10,690 nt of DNA from Dehalococcoidia bacterium (GTDB lineage: Bacteria > Chloroflexota > Dehalococcoidia > UBA6926): the NCBI GenBank assembly GCA_029941095.1, contig JAPYRO010000026.1, positions 1 through 10,690 on the forward strand. The letters are read 5' to 3'. Of this stretch, positions 1 to 5,959 are shown one piece after another (the first letter of the stretch is position 1; each line of letters starts with the position of its first letter). Position numbers and translations under genes: made by a program. The notes under the pieces are model-generated. The model saw only the letters and a list, made by a program, of their open reading frames with translations, ran no database searches and was not told the origin of the DNA.

Positions 1-1
1 T

Positions 2-175
2 TCAAAAGACCGAACTATTAGTGTGAACTCTTACGTATATGGAGCGGACAGAATTAATGAGATCAATACTATGTATGGTGATACTAATTATATGAACGAT
101 ACTGCAAATCAACTGCTTCAGGATGCTGGTTATTGGAAACAGTCGTCGCGGGAACCGGAAAGTGTACCTGCCTGA
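2..175 (+). CDS. C-terminal fragment of an unrecognised protein
   Basis: An open frame runs from the left edge of the window to a TGA at 173-175, giving 57 residues with no internal stop. It begins SKDRTISVNSYVYGAD, continues through NEINTMYGDTNYMNDTANQ and ends REPESVPA. The composition is hydrophilic and rich in Asn, Tyr and Asp. I see no transmembrane segment and no cysteine. I do not recognise the family, and the N-terminal part lies outside the window. It points the same way as the ribA-like operon and ends 75 nt before it. A promoter-like box sits between them, so it is probably the end of a separate unit. The call as coding rests on the open frame and plausible protein composition only. 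Confidence 0.55.
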   Translation, partial: SKDRTISVNSYVYGADRINEINTMYGDTNYMNDTANQLLQDAGYWKQSSREPESVPA

Positions 176-236
176 AAAAATCTGGTGTTAAAAATCTCAC
201 TTTTAATGAAGATCCCACCTAACATATTTTTGGTTA

Positions 237-242
237 TATAAT
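237..242 (+). promoter_or_regulatory. Probable -10 box of a leaderless promoter for the ribA-like operon
   Basis: A perfect TATAAT ends 8 nt before the ATG at 251. Transcription normally starts 6-8 nt after this box, which puts the first base at or within about 2 nt of the start codon. No Shine-Dalgarno sequence precedes the ATG, which fits a leaderless mRNA. No good TTGACA-like -35 box is visible 16-18 nt upstream, and the rest of 176-250 is AT-rich without a clear terminator. Confidence 0.5.
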
Positions 243-250
243 AGTAAAAT

Positions 251-1579
251 ATGCGTGATCTTACAGTAACAAGAGATGTAACAGCGAGAATTCCAACTAA
301 AGAAGGGGATTTTTCGTTAGTATACTATTCCAATAATCATGATGATAAAGAGCATGTTGCATTAGTGACAGGACCTCTCGAAGGCGAAAAAGATGTCTTG
401 GTGCGAATTCATTCGGAGTGTTTTACCGGAGATGTATTTGGTTCTAGGCGCTGTGATTGTGGCAATCAACTGCGACAAGCGATGGAAAAAATATCAGAAG
501 AAGGATCTGGCGTAATAATATATTTGAGGCAAGAAGGTAGAGGTATTGGTTTAAAGGATAAACTTCGGGCGTACAATCTTCAGGACAAAGGTTATGACAC
601 CGTCGACGCAAACATAGAACTAGGGCATCAAGTAGATGAACGTGATTATGAAATTGCCTGTCTTATGCTTGAAGACTTAGGTATTCAGGCGGTAAAACTT
701 TTGACCAATAACTCCTCAAAGATCAATGCTCTAAAGAAATTTGGTATAGATGTGTCTAAAAGAGAGCCAATAGAGACTATTCCTAATCAAGATAATATTG
801 GTTATTTAAGTACAAAAAGTAAGCGTATGGGCCATATGCTGGACCTTAACACAAAAACTTACAGAGGAATTCCTATTCCGGTTGCTCCCAGAAAAATGGC
901 TGATGAGCTGGAACTAAAAAGACCATTTGTGACCTTAAGTTATGCTCAAAGCATTGATGGTTCGATCGCACTTGATCAAGGCGTTCCTTTTTCTATGAGC
1001 GGGAAACAAGCGAATGCTATGACACATGCTCTTCGGTCAGAGCATGATCTGATATTGGTGGGTATTGGTACGATCTTATCTGATGATCCAGATCTGACTG
1101 TGCGGGAAGTTGAGGGAGTAAACCCCCAACCAATTATTCTTGACAGTAAATTACGATTTCCTACCAGTGCGAATATGCTCCGAAATTCCGGACCACCAGC
1201 GTGGGTTTTTTGTGGGCCAAATGCTTCTATTGATAAGAAAAAGAAATTGGAAGCAGCTGGGTTGCGAGTTTCGTCGGTCAATATCGATGGCGAGGGTAAA
1301 CTTGATCTTGATGATATTCTTGAAACCGTATATTCGGAAGGATTTCGTTCGATAATGGTAGAAGGAGGGCGACAAATTATAACTGAATTTATACTCAACG
1401 AACTTGTTGATCACGTTGTCATCACCCTTACGCCTAGTTTACTCGGTGGATTAAATGCAATAGGCGATATTAATAAATTAGGCAACATTCGCCCTAGGCT
1501 TAGAAATATAGGATATGAAAAACTTGGAGATGATTTCGTAGTATGGGGTACCCCTGATTGGGAGAATATTGAAAAATAG
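251..1579 (+). CDS. GTP cyclohydrolase II fused to RibD-type pyrimidine reductase
   Basis: A 442-residue fusion protein. Residues about 10-205 are a GTP cyclohydrolase II (RibA), which opens the GTP imidazole ring to give 2,5-diamino-6-ribosylamino-4(3H)-pyrimidinone 5'-phosphate. The zinc cysteines are present in HSEC (Cys57) and RRCDC (Cys68, Cys70). The arginine matching E. coli Arg128 is Arg131 in DERD. The tyrosine matching E. coli Tyr105 is Tyr108 in LRAY, as in true GCH II rather than the Met-containing formyl-product variant. Residues about 224-434 are a RibD C-terminal (DHFR-like) reductase: SYAQSIDGSIA at 230-240, LRSEHDLILVGIGT at 261-274, MVEGGR at 369-374 and TLTPSLLGG at 392-400. 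The RibD deaminase domain is absent, and so is the RibB domain of the common RibBA fusions. It is the first gene of a tight operon and overlaps the next by 11 nt. It may supply riboflavin precursors or a dedicated pteridine-like product; context favours the latter. Confidence 0.93.
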   Translation: MRDLTVTRDVTARIPTKEGDFSLVYYSNNHDDKEHVALVTGPLEGEKDVLVRIHSECFTGDVFGSRRCDCGNQLRQAMEKISEEGSGVIIYLRQEGRGIGLKDKLRAYNLQDKGYDTVDANIELGHQVDERDYEIACLMLEDLGIQAVKLLTNNSSKINALKKFGIDVSKREPIETIPNQDNIGYLSTKSKRMGHMLDLNTKTYRGIPIPVAPRKMADELELKRPFVTLSYAQSIDGSIALDQGVPFSMSGKQANAMTHALRSEHDLILVGIGTILSDDPDLTVREVEGVNPQPIILDSKLRFPTSANMLRNSGPPAWVFCGPNASIDKKKKLEAAGLRVSSVNIDGEGKLDLDDILETVYSEGFRSIMVEGGRQIITEFILNELVDHVVITLTPSLLGGLNAIGDINKLGNIRPRLRNIGYEKLGDDFVVWGTPDWENIEK

Positions 1580-2588
1580 ATTCTTGCTGTTCAACACTCC
1601 TTTTGAGGTTTTGGTAAAAGAGCGCACGATCGATGTAAAAATCCCGGATGATAATGTTCTCATAAAGAGTGTTTATAGTGGTATTAGTGCTGGCACTGAG
1701 CTTTTGGTGTATCGAGGCCAATTACCAGAAGGGATGTTATTAGACCCTCTTATTCCTGAGTTTAATGAAACGTTCAGTTATCCCGCACAATATGGTTATT
1801 CGGTAGTAGGAGAGGTGGTAGGAGCAGGGGATAACGTCGACCCGAAATGGATCGGCCGACGAATTTTTGCTTTTAATGCGCACGAAAGCTATTTTTCTGT
1901 AACTCTTGATCGTGTGATAGAAATACCTGATGGGATTAGTTATGAAGATGCCTTATTTTTACCTAATATAGAAACAGCGCTTAATTTTCTGATGGACGGC
2001 TCACCTGTACTTGGTGAGAATGTTGCAATTATAGGGCAGGGGATAGTGGGTTTATTAACTACCCGGCTACTTAATTCTCTTCCAATAGCCAATCTAGTGA
2101 CGTTTGATAGGATTTCAAAGAGAAGGGAAGTGTCGTTAGAGTTTGGTGCTGGTTATAGTTTTGATAGTTTTGATGACTCTAGCATGAATTCGATATTCCA
2201 TAATGACTACAAAGGGTTTGATCTTGTATATGAGGTTTCAGGAAACCCAGGATCACTAAACAATGCTATAGATATAGCAGGGTATAATGGCAGAATTATT
2301 GTTGGATCCTGGTATGGTAATAAGGAGAGTATTTTATCTTTAGGTAACTCTTTTCATCGAAACAGAATAACAATATCTAGTAGTCAAGTGAGTAGCATTC
2401 ACCCTAAATTTTCTGGCCGATGGACCAAAGAACGTAGATTTAAGGTTGCATGGGACCTAATTAAAGACATCGAGCCGTCAACTTTGATTACTAATAGGTA
2501 TTCTATTGAAGAAGCCAGTTTGGCTTATGATAATATTGACCGAAACCCCGGAGATATTTTACAGATAATTTTTGAATATAATGAATAG
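1569..2588 (+). CDS. BchC-like medium-chain dehydrogenase lacking usual zinc ligands
   Basis: A 339-residue member of the medium-chain dehydrogenase/reductase superfamily. The N-terminal GroES-like part carries YSGISAGTE (36-44), which resembles the BchC group, and YPAQYGY (71-77) where zinc alcohol dehydrogenases have GHE. The Cys and His-Glu positions that normally hold catalytic zinc are therefore Ser/Ala and Gln-Tyr-Gly. The Rossmann fold begins near 152 with GQGIVG (156-161), so NAD(P)(H) binding is likely. The start is TTG at 1569, inside the end of the previous gene, with GGGAG 5 nt upstream, so translation is probably coupled. Family members oxidise alcohols or reduce ketones or enones. 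Here the substrate is probably the pyrimidine or pterin intermediate of the cluster, but that is inferred from neighbours alone. Annotation pipelines would likely label it a zinc-dependent alcohol dehydrogenase, which the residues do not support. Confidence 0.85.
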   Translation: MKNRFLLFNTPFEVLVKERTIDVKIPDDNVLIKSVYSGISAGTELLVYRGQLPEGMLLDPLIPEFNETFSYPAQYGYSVVGEVVGAGDNVDPKWIGRRIFAFNAHESYFSVTLDRVIEIPDGISYEDALFLPNIETALNFLMDGSPVLGENVAIIGQGIVGLLTTRLLNSLPIANLVTFDRISKRREVSLEFGAGYSFDSFDDSSMNSIFHNDYKGFDLVYEVSGNPGSLNNAIDIAGYNGRIIVGSWYGNKESILSLGNSFHRNRITISSSQVSSIHPKFSGRWTKERRFKVAWDLIKDIEPSTLITNRYSIEEASLAYDNIDRNPGDILQIIFEYNE

Positions 2589-2619
2589 ACTGAGGAAGGT
2601 TTTTTGTTAGAGGATAAAT

Positions 2620-3000
2620 ATGTATAAAGTAGCGGTTTCGAGGGAATTTATAGCGCAGCATTATTTGATCGGAGGAGATTGGGGAAGAGAAAACCAACTG
2701 AATTCGCACCATTACCGACTTGAAATAATAATCCAAAATGAACAATTAGATAAACATGGCTATTTAGTAGATATTGTTGAAGTTGAAAGCGCGATCAATG
2801 ATATCGTTAGTACTTATCAAGACAACACTTTAAATGAATTTTCCGAATTTCAAGGACTGAACCCTAGTTTGGAGAATTTTTGCAAGATTATAGGAGATAT
2901 TTTTTGTTCAAAATTATCAAGCATCAAGCTTTCTTCTGTTGAAATTAAATTGTGGGAAGATGCAAATGCATGGGCATCTCATACACGAACTCTAAAATGA
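2620..3000 (+). CDS. Divergent 6-pyruvoyltetrahydropterin synthase (PTPS/QueD) homologue
   Basis: A 126-residue protein of the length and fold pattern of PTPS/QueD enzymes, which act on dihydroneopterin triphosphate. Recognisable parts are FIAQHY (10-15; zinc His14), the NSHHYRLEI segment (28-36) replacing HGHNY, GYLVDIVEVE (47-56), LNE (75-77) and KLWED (109-113) with the pterin-anchoring Glu. Aligned by eye to E. coli QueD, catalytic Cys27 becomes Glu24, zinc His31 becomes Asn28, zinc His33 is kept as His30, and the Asp70-His71 pair becomes Gln-Asp in YQDNTLNE. A Glu at the cysteine position recalls the PTPS-III type, which makes 6-hydroxymethyl-dihydropterin, but the other changes suggest a different reaction. 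The ATG has GAGGA 5 nt upstream. The stop overlaps the next start as ATGA. Confidence is high for the family and low for the reaction. Confidence 0.85.
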   Translation: MYKVAVSREFIAQHYLIGGDWGRENQLNSHHYRLEIIIQNEQLDKHGYLVDIVEVESAINDIVSTYQDNTLNEFSEFQGLNPSLENFCKIIGDIFCSKLSSIKLSSVEIKLWEDANAWASHTRTLK

Positions 3001-4076
3001 AAATTGGTTTAGTCATCTATGGAAGCATAAATAGTCTCTCTGGTGGCTACTTATATGATCGGATGTTGGTGGATTACCTCAGATCTCAAGGTGACGATGT
3101 TCAAATAATATCGATCCCTAATAAATCTTACTATTCTAATTTTGCTGATAATTGGTCCAGAGAGTTGATAGAAATCATGAACGATATTGATATCGATCTG
3201 ATGTTACAAGACGAATTGAATCATCCGTCTCTTTTCGTTTTAAATAGAAAAATGCGCAAAACCTATCCAGTAATTTCAATAGTCCATCACCTGAGGTCGA
3301 ATGAGTCACATAGCAGTATTGCAAAGTGGATATACCGGAAAACAGAAAAAATGTATTTGAATTCCGTCGATGGGTATATTTTTAATAGCGACACTACTAA
3401 GGAAAGTGTTAAACAACTTACTGATTCAGATAGACCGTATGTTGTGTCTAAACCTGGAGGAGATCGATTCAATGAAAAGATAACAAACGAATTTGTTGAG
3501 GCTCGAGTAGCCTCTAATGACCGATTGAATATTATTTTCATTGGTAACTTAATACCTAGGAAACAGTTACGGGTTCTTGTAGAAGCACTTAATCTAATTG
3601 ATAGTAATCTTTGGCATTTAGATGTGGTCGGAAATATGGAGGTAGATATTAAATACTCCGATACCGTCAGGAAGCGGATAAGACTTCTGGGTATGGAAGG
3701 CCATATAACATTTTCTGGAATCTTATCTGACAGCGAATTACAGGAAAAACTACGGCGTTCTAATGTCCTGGTGGTTCCTTCTTCCTGGGAAGGATTTGGT
3801 ATTGTATACCTAGAAGGTATGAGTTTTGGCCTTCCTGCGATAGCTAGTACCGAAGGGGCAGCTCGAGAAATTATAAAGCATGGAGAGAATGGCTATTTAG
3901 TTGCTGCTGGTGATAGCGGAAACCTGGCGTCATACCTCAAAGTTTTAATCACAGATAAGGATGTTTTAACGAGTATGAGCACAAATGCGCTAGATACATA
4001 TAATAGCTATCCAACATGGAGAGATTCTGGTATTAGCTCGAGAGATTTTCTTATAAAGATTTTGGAGGAATATTAG
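2997..4076 (+). CDS. GT4-family glycosyltransferase
   Basis: A 359-residue retaining GT-B glycosyltransferase of the GT4 (glycogen-synthase-like) type, probably cytosolic. The N-terminal domain opens with MKIGLVIYG and a Gly-rich loop SLSGGYLYD (13-21); VHH lies at 96-98. The C-terminal donor-binding domain has FIGNLIPRKQ (181-190), the catalytic EX7E motif from Glu265 to Glu273 in WEGFGIVYLEG, GLPAIAS (278-284) and GENGYLV (296-302). I chose the ATG at 2997 over an in-frame ATG at 2952. It forms an ATGA overlap with the preceding stop and places MKIGLV at the usual family N-terminus; the 15 extra residues would lie inside the upstream gene. No strong Shine-Dalgarno is visible, so translational coupling is likely. 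The donor sugar and acceptor cannot be read from sequence. Position in the cluster suggests glycosylation of a pterin or pyrimidine, comparable to the glucosyltransferases that make pterin glycosides in cyanobacteria. Confidence 0.9.
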   Translation: MKIGLVIYGSINSLSGGYLYDRMLVDYLRSQGDDVQIISIPNKSYYSNFADNWSRELIEIMNDIDIDLMLQDELNHPSLFVLNRKMRKTYPVISIVHHLRSNESHSSIAKWIYRKTEKMYLNSVDGYIFNSDTTKESVKQLTDSDRPYVVSKPGGDRFNEKITNEFVEARVASNDRLNIIFIGNLIPRKQLRVLVEALNLIDSNLWHLDVVGNMEVDIKYSDTVRKRIRLLGMEGHITFSGILSDSELQEKLRRSNVLVVPSSWEGFGIVYLEGMSFGLPAIASTEGAAREIIKHGENGYLVAAGDSGNLASYLKVLITDKDVLTSMSTNALDTYNSYPTWRDSGISSRDFLIKILEEY

Positions 4077-4082
4077 AACAAT

Positions 4083-4991
4083 ATGAATTATCAGTATAAC
4101 TATCAGAGATATTTGGCGTCCAAGAAACAAATTGATGATTTAGCTTTAAACAAAAGAGTTTTAGATACGTTATCAGCAAAATTAGATCGCAAAGCTTCCG
4201 GCCCCCCAATAAAGATTATTGAAATTGGAGCAGGTATAGGAACTATGGTAGAGCGTTTATTGGAAACAAATATAATTCCTAGTGCTGACTATACGGCTTT
4301 TGATATTTCTCGATCTAACATTGAAGAGGCCAAGGAAAGGATTATAAGCTTTGCTGAAAGATCAAATTATTTAATCGAGATTGTTGGACCATATAAGTTT
4401 ATTATTACAAGAGGTTCATTTAGCCTAAGATTAAATTTAATTGATCAGGATGCCTTAGAATTTATAGAGTCAGCAAAGGGCGTTCAGGATACAGATCTTG
4501 TTATTGCTCAGGCTGTCCTCGATCTATTAAATCTAAAACAAATTTTACCAAATATTTTTTCTATATTGAAACAGGATGGGCTTTTCTACTCGTCCATAAA
4601 TTTTGATGGGATGACTTATTTTGGGCCAGCCATAGATGATAAATTCGACTCAATTATCGAGGATCAGTACCACCAAACAATGATTGATAGTAGAACTGGC
4701 CGCCATCTTTTATCATTACTAGTAGACTCTAAATGGGAGATCTTAGCGGCTGGTAGCTCAGACTGGATGGTCTATCCTTCTGACAGTGGATATGATGAAA
4801 ATACGTCGTATTTTCTTCATTATATTATTAATACTGTATACGAAGCACTTTCAACTAAGTCCAACATTAATCAAGTACGTCTTGAAGCTTGGATTAATAA
4901 AAGGCATGAACAAGTTGAGAATAACATCTTGCAATATATTGCTCATCAATCTGATTATTTGGCAACAAAGGGCCTAGCTAACGGTAAATAG
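4083..4991 (+). CDS. Class I SAM-dependent methyltransferase
   Basis: A 302-residue Rossmann-fold methyltransferase. Motif I is IEIGAGIGTM (46-55). The acidic residue that binds the ribose of S-adenosylmethionine is probably Asp74 in YTAFDIS. The motif IV region is DTDLVIAQAVLDLLN (136-150), and GLFYSSINFDG (166-176) fits the strand after it. The C-terminal third (about 200-302) is unusual for a minimal methyltransferase; it ends in a probably helical stretch with VENNILQYIAHQSDYL (278-293), possibly for acceptor binding or dimer contact. The ATG lies 6 nt after the glycosyltransferase stop. GGAGGA is 13 nt upstream, a rather long spacing. It is the last gene of the operon, with only 17 nt before the stop of the convergent redox gene. 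The acceptor is unknown; O-methylation of the sugar or N/C-methylation of the heterocycle are both possible. Confidence 0.88.
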   Translation: MNYQYNYQRYLASKKQIDDLALNKRVLDTLSAKLDRKASGPPIKIIEIGAGIGTMVERLLETNIIPSADYTAFDISRSNIEEAKERIISFAERSNYLIEIVGPYKFIITRGSFSLRLNLIDQDALEFIESAKGVQDTDLVIAQAVLDLLNLKQILPNIFSILKQDGLFYSSINFDGMTYFGPAIDDKFDSIIEDQYHQTMIDSRTGRHLLSLLVDSKWEILAAGSSDWMVYPSDSGYDENTSYFLHYIINTVYEALSTKSNINQVRLEAWINKRHEQVENNILQYIAHQSDYLATKGLANGK

Positions 4992-5008
4992 ACAAACGAT
5001 AAATATTA

Positions 5009-5602
5009 TTACGATTTACTAGGTAGTTTCTGGTTGAGTAAATTTTTGACTTCTACAACGGTCTCCTTTTGCCACGATGGATATAGAGCATAAATTTGAT
5101 CTCTTATGGATTTTCTTTGTTCCTGATCGTCGGCGTTCGCCATATCTTTTGCGACTTGATCAGTGATTTGATTGGATTGGTCGTATCCTACCACGGGTCT
5201 CTCGATCCATCTTGTGATTTCATTGAGTTTATCGTCATAAAATACTGCTACGGGTATAGATGCAAATTCACCATCTTTTAAAAATTCATCCATCATGTCT
5301 AGGTTGTCATCTCTTGGGAAAATTCGTGTTTCGATTCCTGCAGCTTCAGCAATTCTCGCGAATACGGGCATACCTCTGAACACGTCTGGACACCAATCTT
5401 CTCCTATTATCATTAATTTTTTAATTCCGTTAGGCATCGATGAAGCGTTGGCAAAAAAATCTTGGTCTTCTTTTGTCAGTGCTGCACTTTCGTAATATGT
5501 TTCAAATCTATCTTTGTTTACTTTAATTTGTTGTATGTAATTTTCGTAAGTGAAGCCTGAATTATATCTTTCTAAATTTACAACACTCATGCTATTTGAC
5601 AT
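5009..5602 (-). CDS. Thioredoxin-fold protein with single-cysteine WCPD site
   Basis: A 197-residue cytosolic protein resembling the Thioredoxin_9 group. After a helical N-terminal region (1-58), the thioredoxin core starts with KKLMIIGEDWCPDVFRGMPV (61-80). The site reads Trp70-Cys71-Pro72-Asp73-Val74, so the second cysteine of CxxC is missing. SIPV (115-118) gives the cis-proline expected opposite the active site. The C-terminal third is charged and probably helical (about 145-190). I chose ATG at 5602 with AGGAG 8 nt upstream. A TTG directly before it at 5605 (5-nt spacing) is nearly as good and adds one residue. It follows the glutaredoxin-like gene by 28 nt and is probably cotranscribed with it. 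A single-cysteine site suggests thiol binding, a mixed-disulfide or peroxidase-like role rather than classical disulfide exchange, but the substrate is unknown. Confidence 0.82.
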   Translation of the reverse strand: MSNSMSVVNLERYNSGFTYENYIQQIKVNKDRFETYYESAALTKEDQDFFANASSMPNGIKKLMIIGEDWCPDVFRGMPVFARIAEAAGIETRIFPRDDNLDMMDEFLKDGEFASIPVAVFYDDKLNEITRWIERPVVGYDQSNQITDQVAKDMANADDQEQRKSIRDQIYALYPSWQKETVVEVKNLLNQKLPSKS

Positions 5603-5630
5603 CAAATCTACTCCTAGTCAGCGGATTTAT

Positions 5631-5873
5631 TTAACCTATATTACAGCCTATCATGTCCTTGTAACCCATAGTTACTTTTCCGTCTGGATATACGACGATT
5701 GGAACGATGTCGCCAAACTCGCGAGCTTCATCCAACCAATCTTGATTTTGATCTACTTGTCTCTCCTCAAATTTAATGGATTCTTTTTCCCAATCTTCTT
5801 TTAGAACAATGCAAGAAGGGCATGTTTTTAAGGTGTATACGATTGGTACTGTCTTACCATTGGTGGTTGCCAT
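5631..5873 (-). CDS. Glutaredoxin/NrdH-like dithiol protein
   Basis: An 80-residue protein with the short glutaredoxin fold pattern: strand VPIVYTL (9-15), active site TCPSC (Cys18, Cys21), then a helix and KFEERQVDQN (34-43), the cis-proline in DIVPIVVYPDG (55-65), and a glycine-rich end. A third cysteine, Cys77, sits in MIGCNIG near the C-terminus. The CPSC site differs from the CPYC of common glutaredoxins. ATG at 5873 has AGGAG 6 nt upstream, which fixes the start well. It is the first gene after a TATAAT box and a perfect palindrome, and its partner downstream is a one-cysteine thioredoxin-fold protein. It is likely a dithiol reductant or disulfide shuttle; the reducing partner is not shown by the window. 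Confidence 0.85.
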   Translation of the reverse strand: MATTNGKTVPIVYTLKTCPSCIVLKEDWEKESIKFEERQVDQNQDWLDEAREFGDIVPIVVYPDGKVTMGYKDMIGCNIG

Positions 5874-5912
5874 TTTTATCTCCTAAATAATATCTACAGA
5901 TTTCCGATTGTT

Positions 5913-5942
5913 GAATAATATACAGTGATTTGTATATTATTC
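5913..5942. promoter_or_regulatory. Perfect 12-6-12 palindrome, likely operator of the redox gene pair
   Basis: On the plus strand the left arm is GAATAATATACA (5913-5924), the spacer GTGATT (5925-5930) and the right arm TGTATATTATTC (5931-5942). The arms are exact reverse complements. The site starts about 7 nt after a minus-strand TATAAT box, so it would cover +1 to +30 of the redox-gene transcript, as expected for a repressor operator or a 5' UTR hairpin. No U-run follows it on the minus strand, which argues against an intrinsic terminator of the btu unit. Confidence 0.6.
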
Positions 5943-5948
5943 CTGTCT

Positions 5949-5954
5949 ATTATA
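5949..5954 (-). promoter_or_regulatory. Probable -10 box for the glutaredoxin/thioredoxin-like pair
   Basis: ATTATA on the plus strand reads TATAAT on the minus strand, just downstream of the BtuF-like stop. The predicted start point, near 5942, coincides with the first base of the palindrome. A poor -35 match (TTTAGT, 5972-5977) lies 17 nt upstream, inside the end of the BtuF-like gene. Confidence 0.4.
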
Positions 5955-5959
5955 GTAAA

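Noticed and set aside
195..209. Short AT inverted repeat upstream of the ribA-like gene (TTAAAA/TTTTAA) as a terminator
   Set aside because: The arms are A-T only and short, with no stable stem; likely chance in AT-rich sequence.
976..1398. Long antisense open frame of 140 codons opposite the reductase domain
   Set aside because: It is a shadow of a strongly supported gene, with no recognisable domain and no ribosome site that would support it.
2952..2996. Upstream in-frame ATG for the glycosyltransferase, adding 15 residues
   Set aside because: It lies inside the PTPS-like gene, adds a Cys-rich non-family leader, and the ATGA-coupled ATG at 2997 gives the expected MKIGLV start.
2620..3000. 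The PTPS homologue as QueD for queuosine synthesis
   Set aside because: Key catalytic and zinc residues differ and no queC, queE or queF is nearby.
4992..5008. Bidirectional terminator between the convergent methyltransferase and thioredoxin-like genes
   Set aside because: Only 17 AT-rich nt separate the stops and I see no GC-rich stem there.
5913..5942. Palindrome as intrinsic terminator of the btuCF transcript
   Set aside because: The stem is almost all A-T and no U-run follows on the minus strand; an operator or 5' hairpin explains it better.
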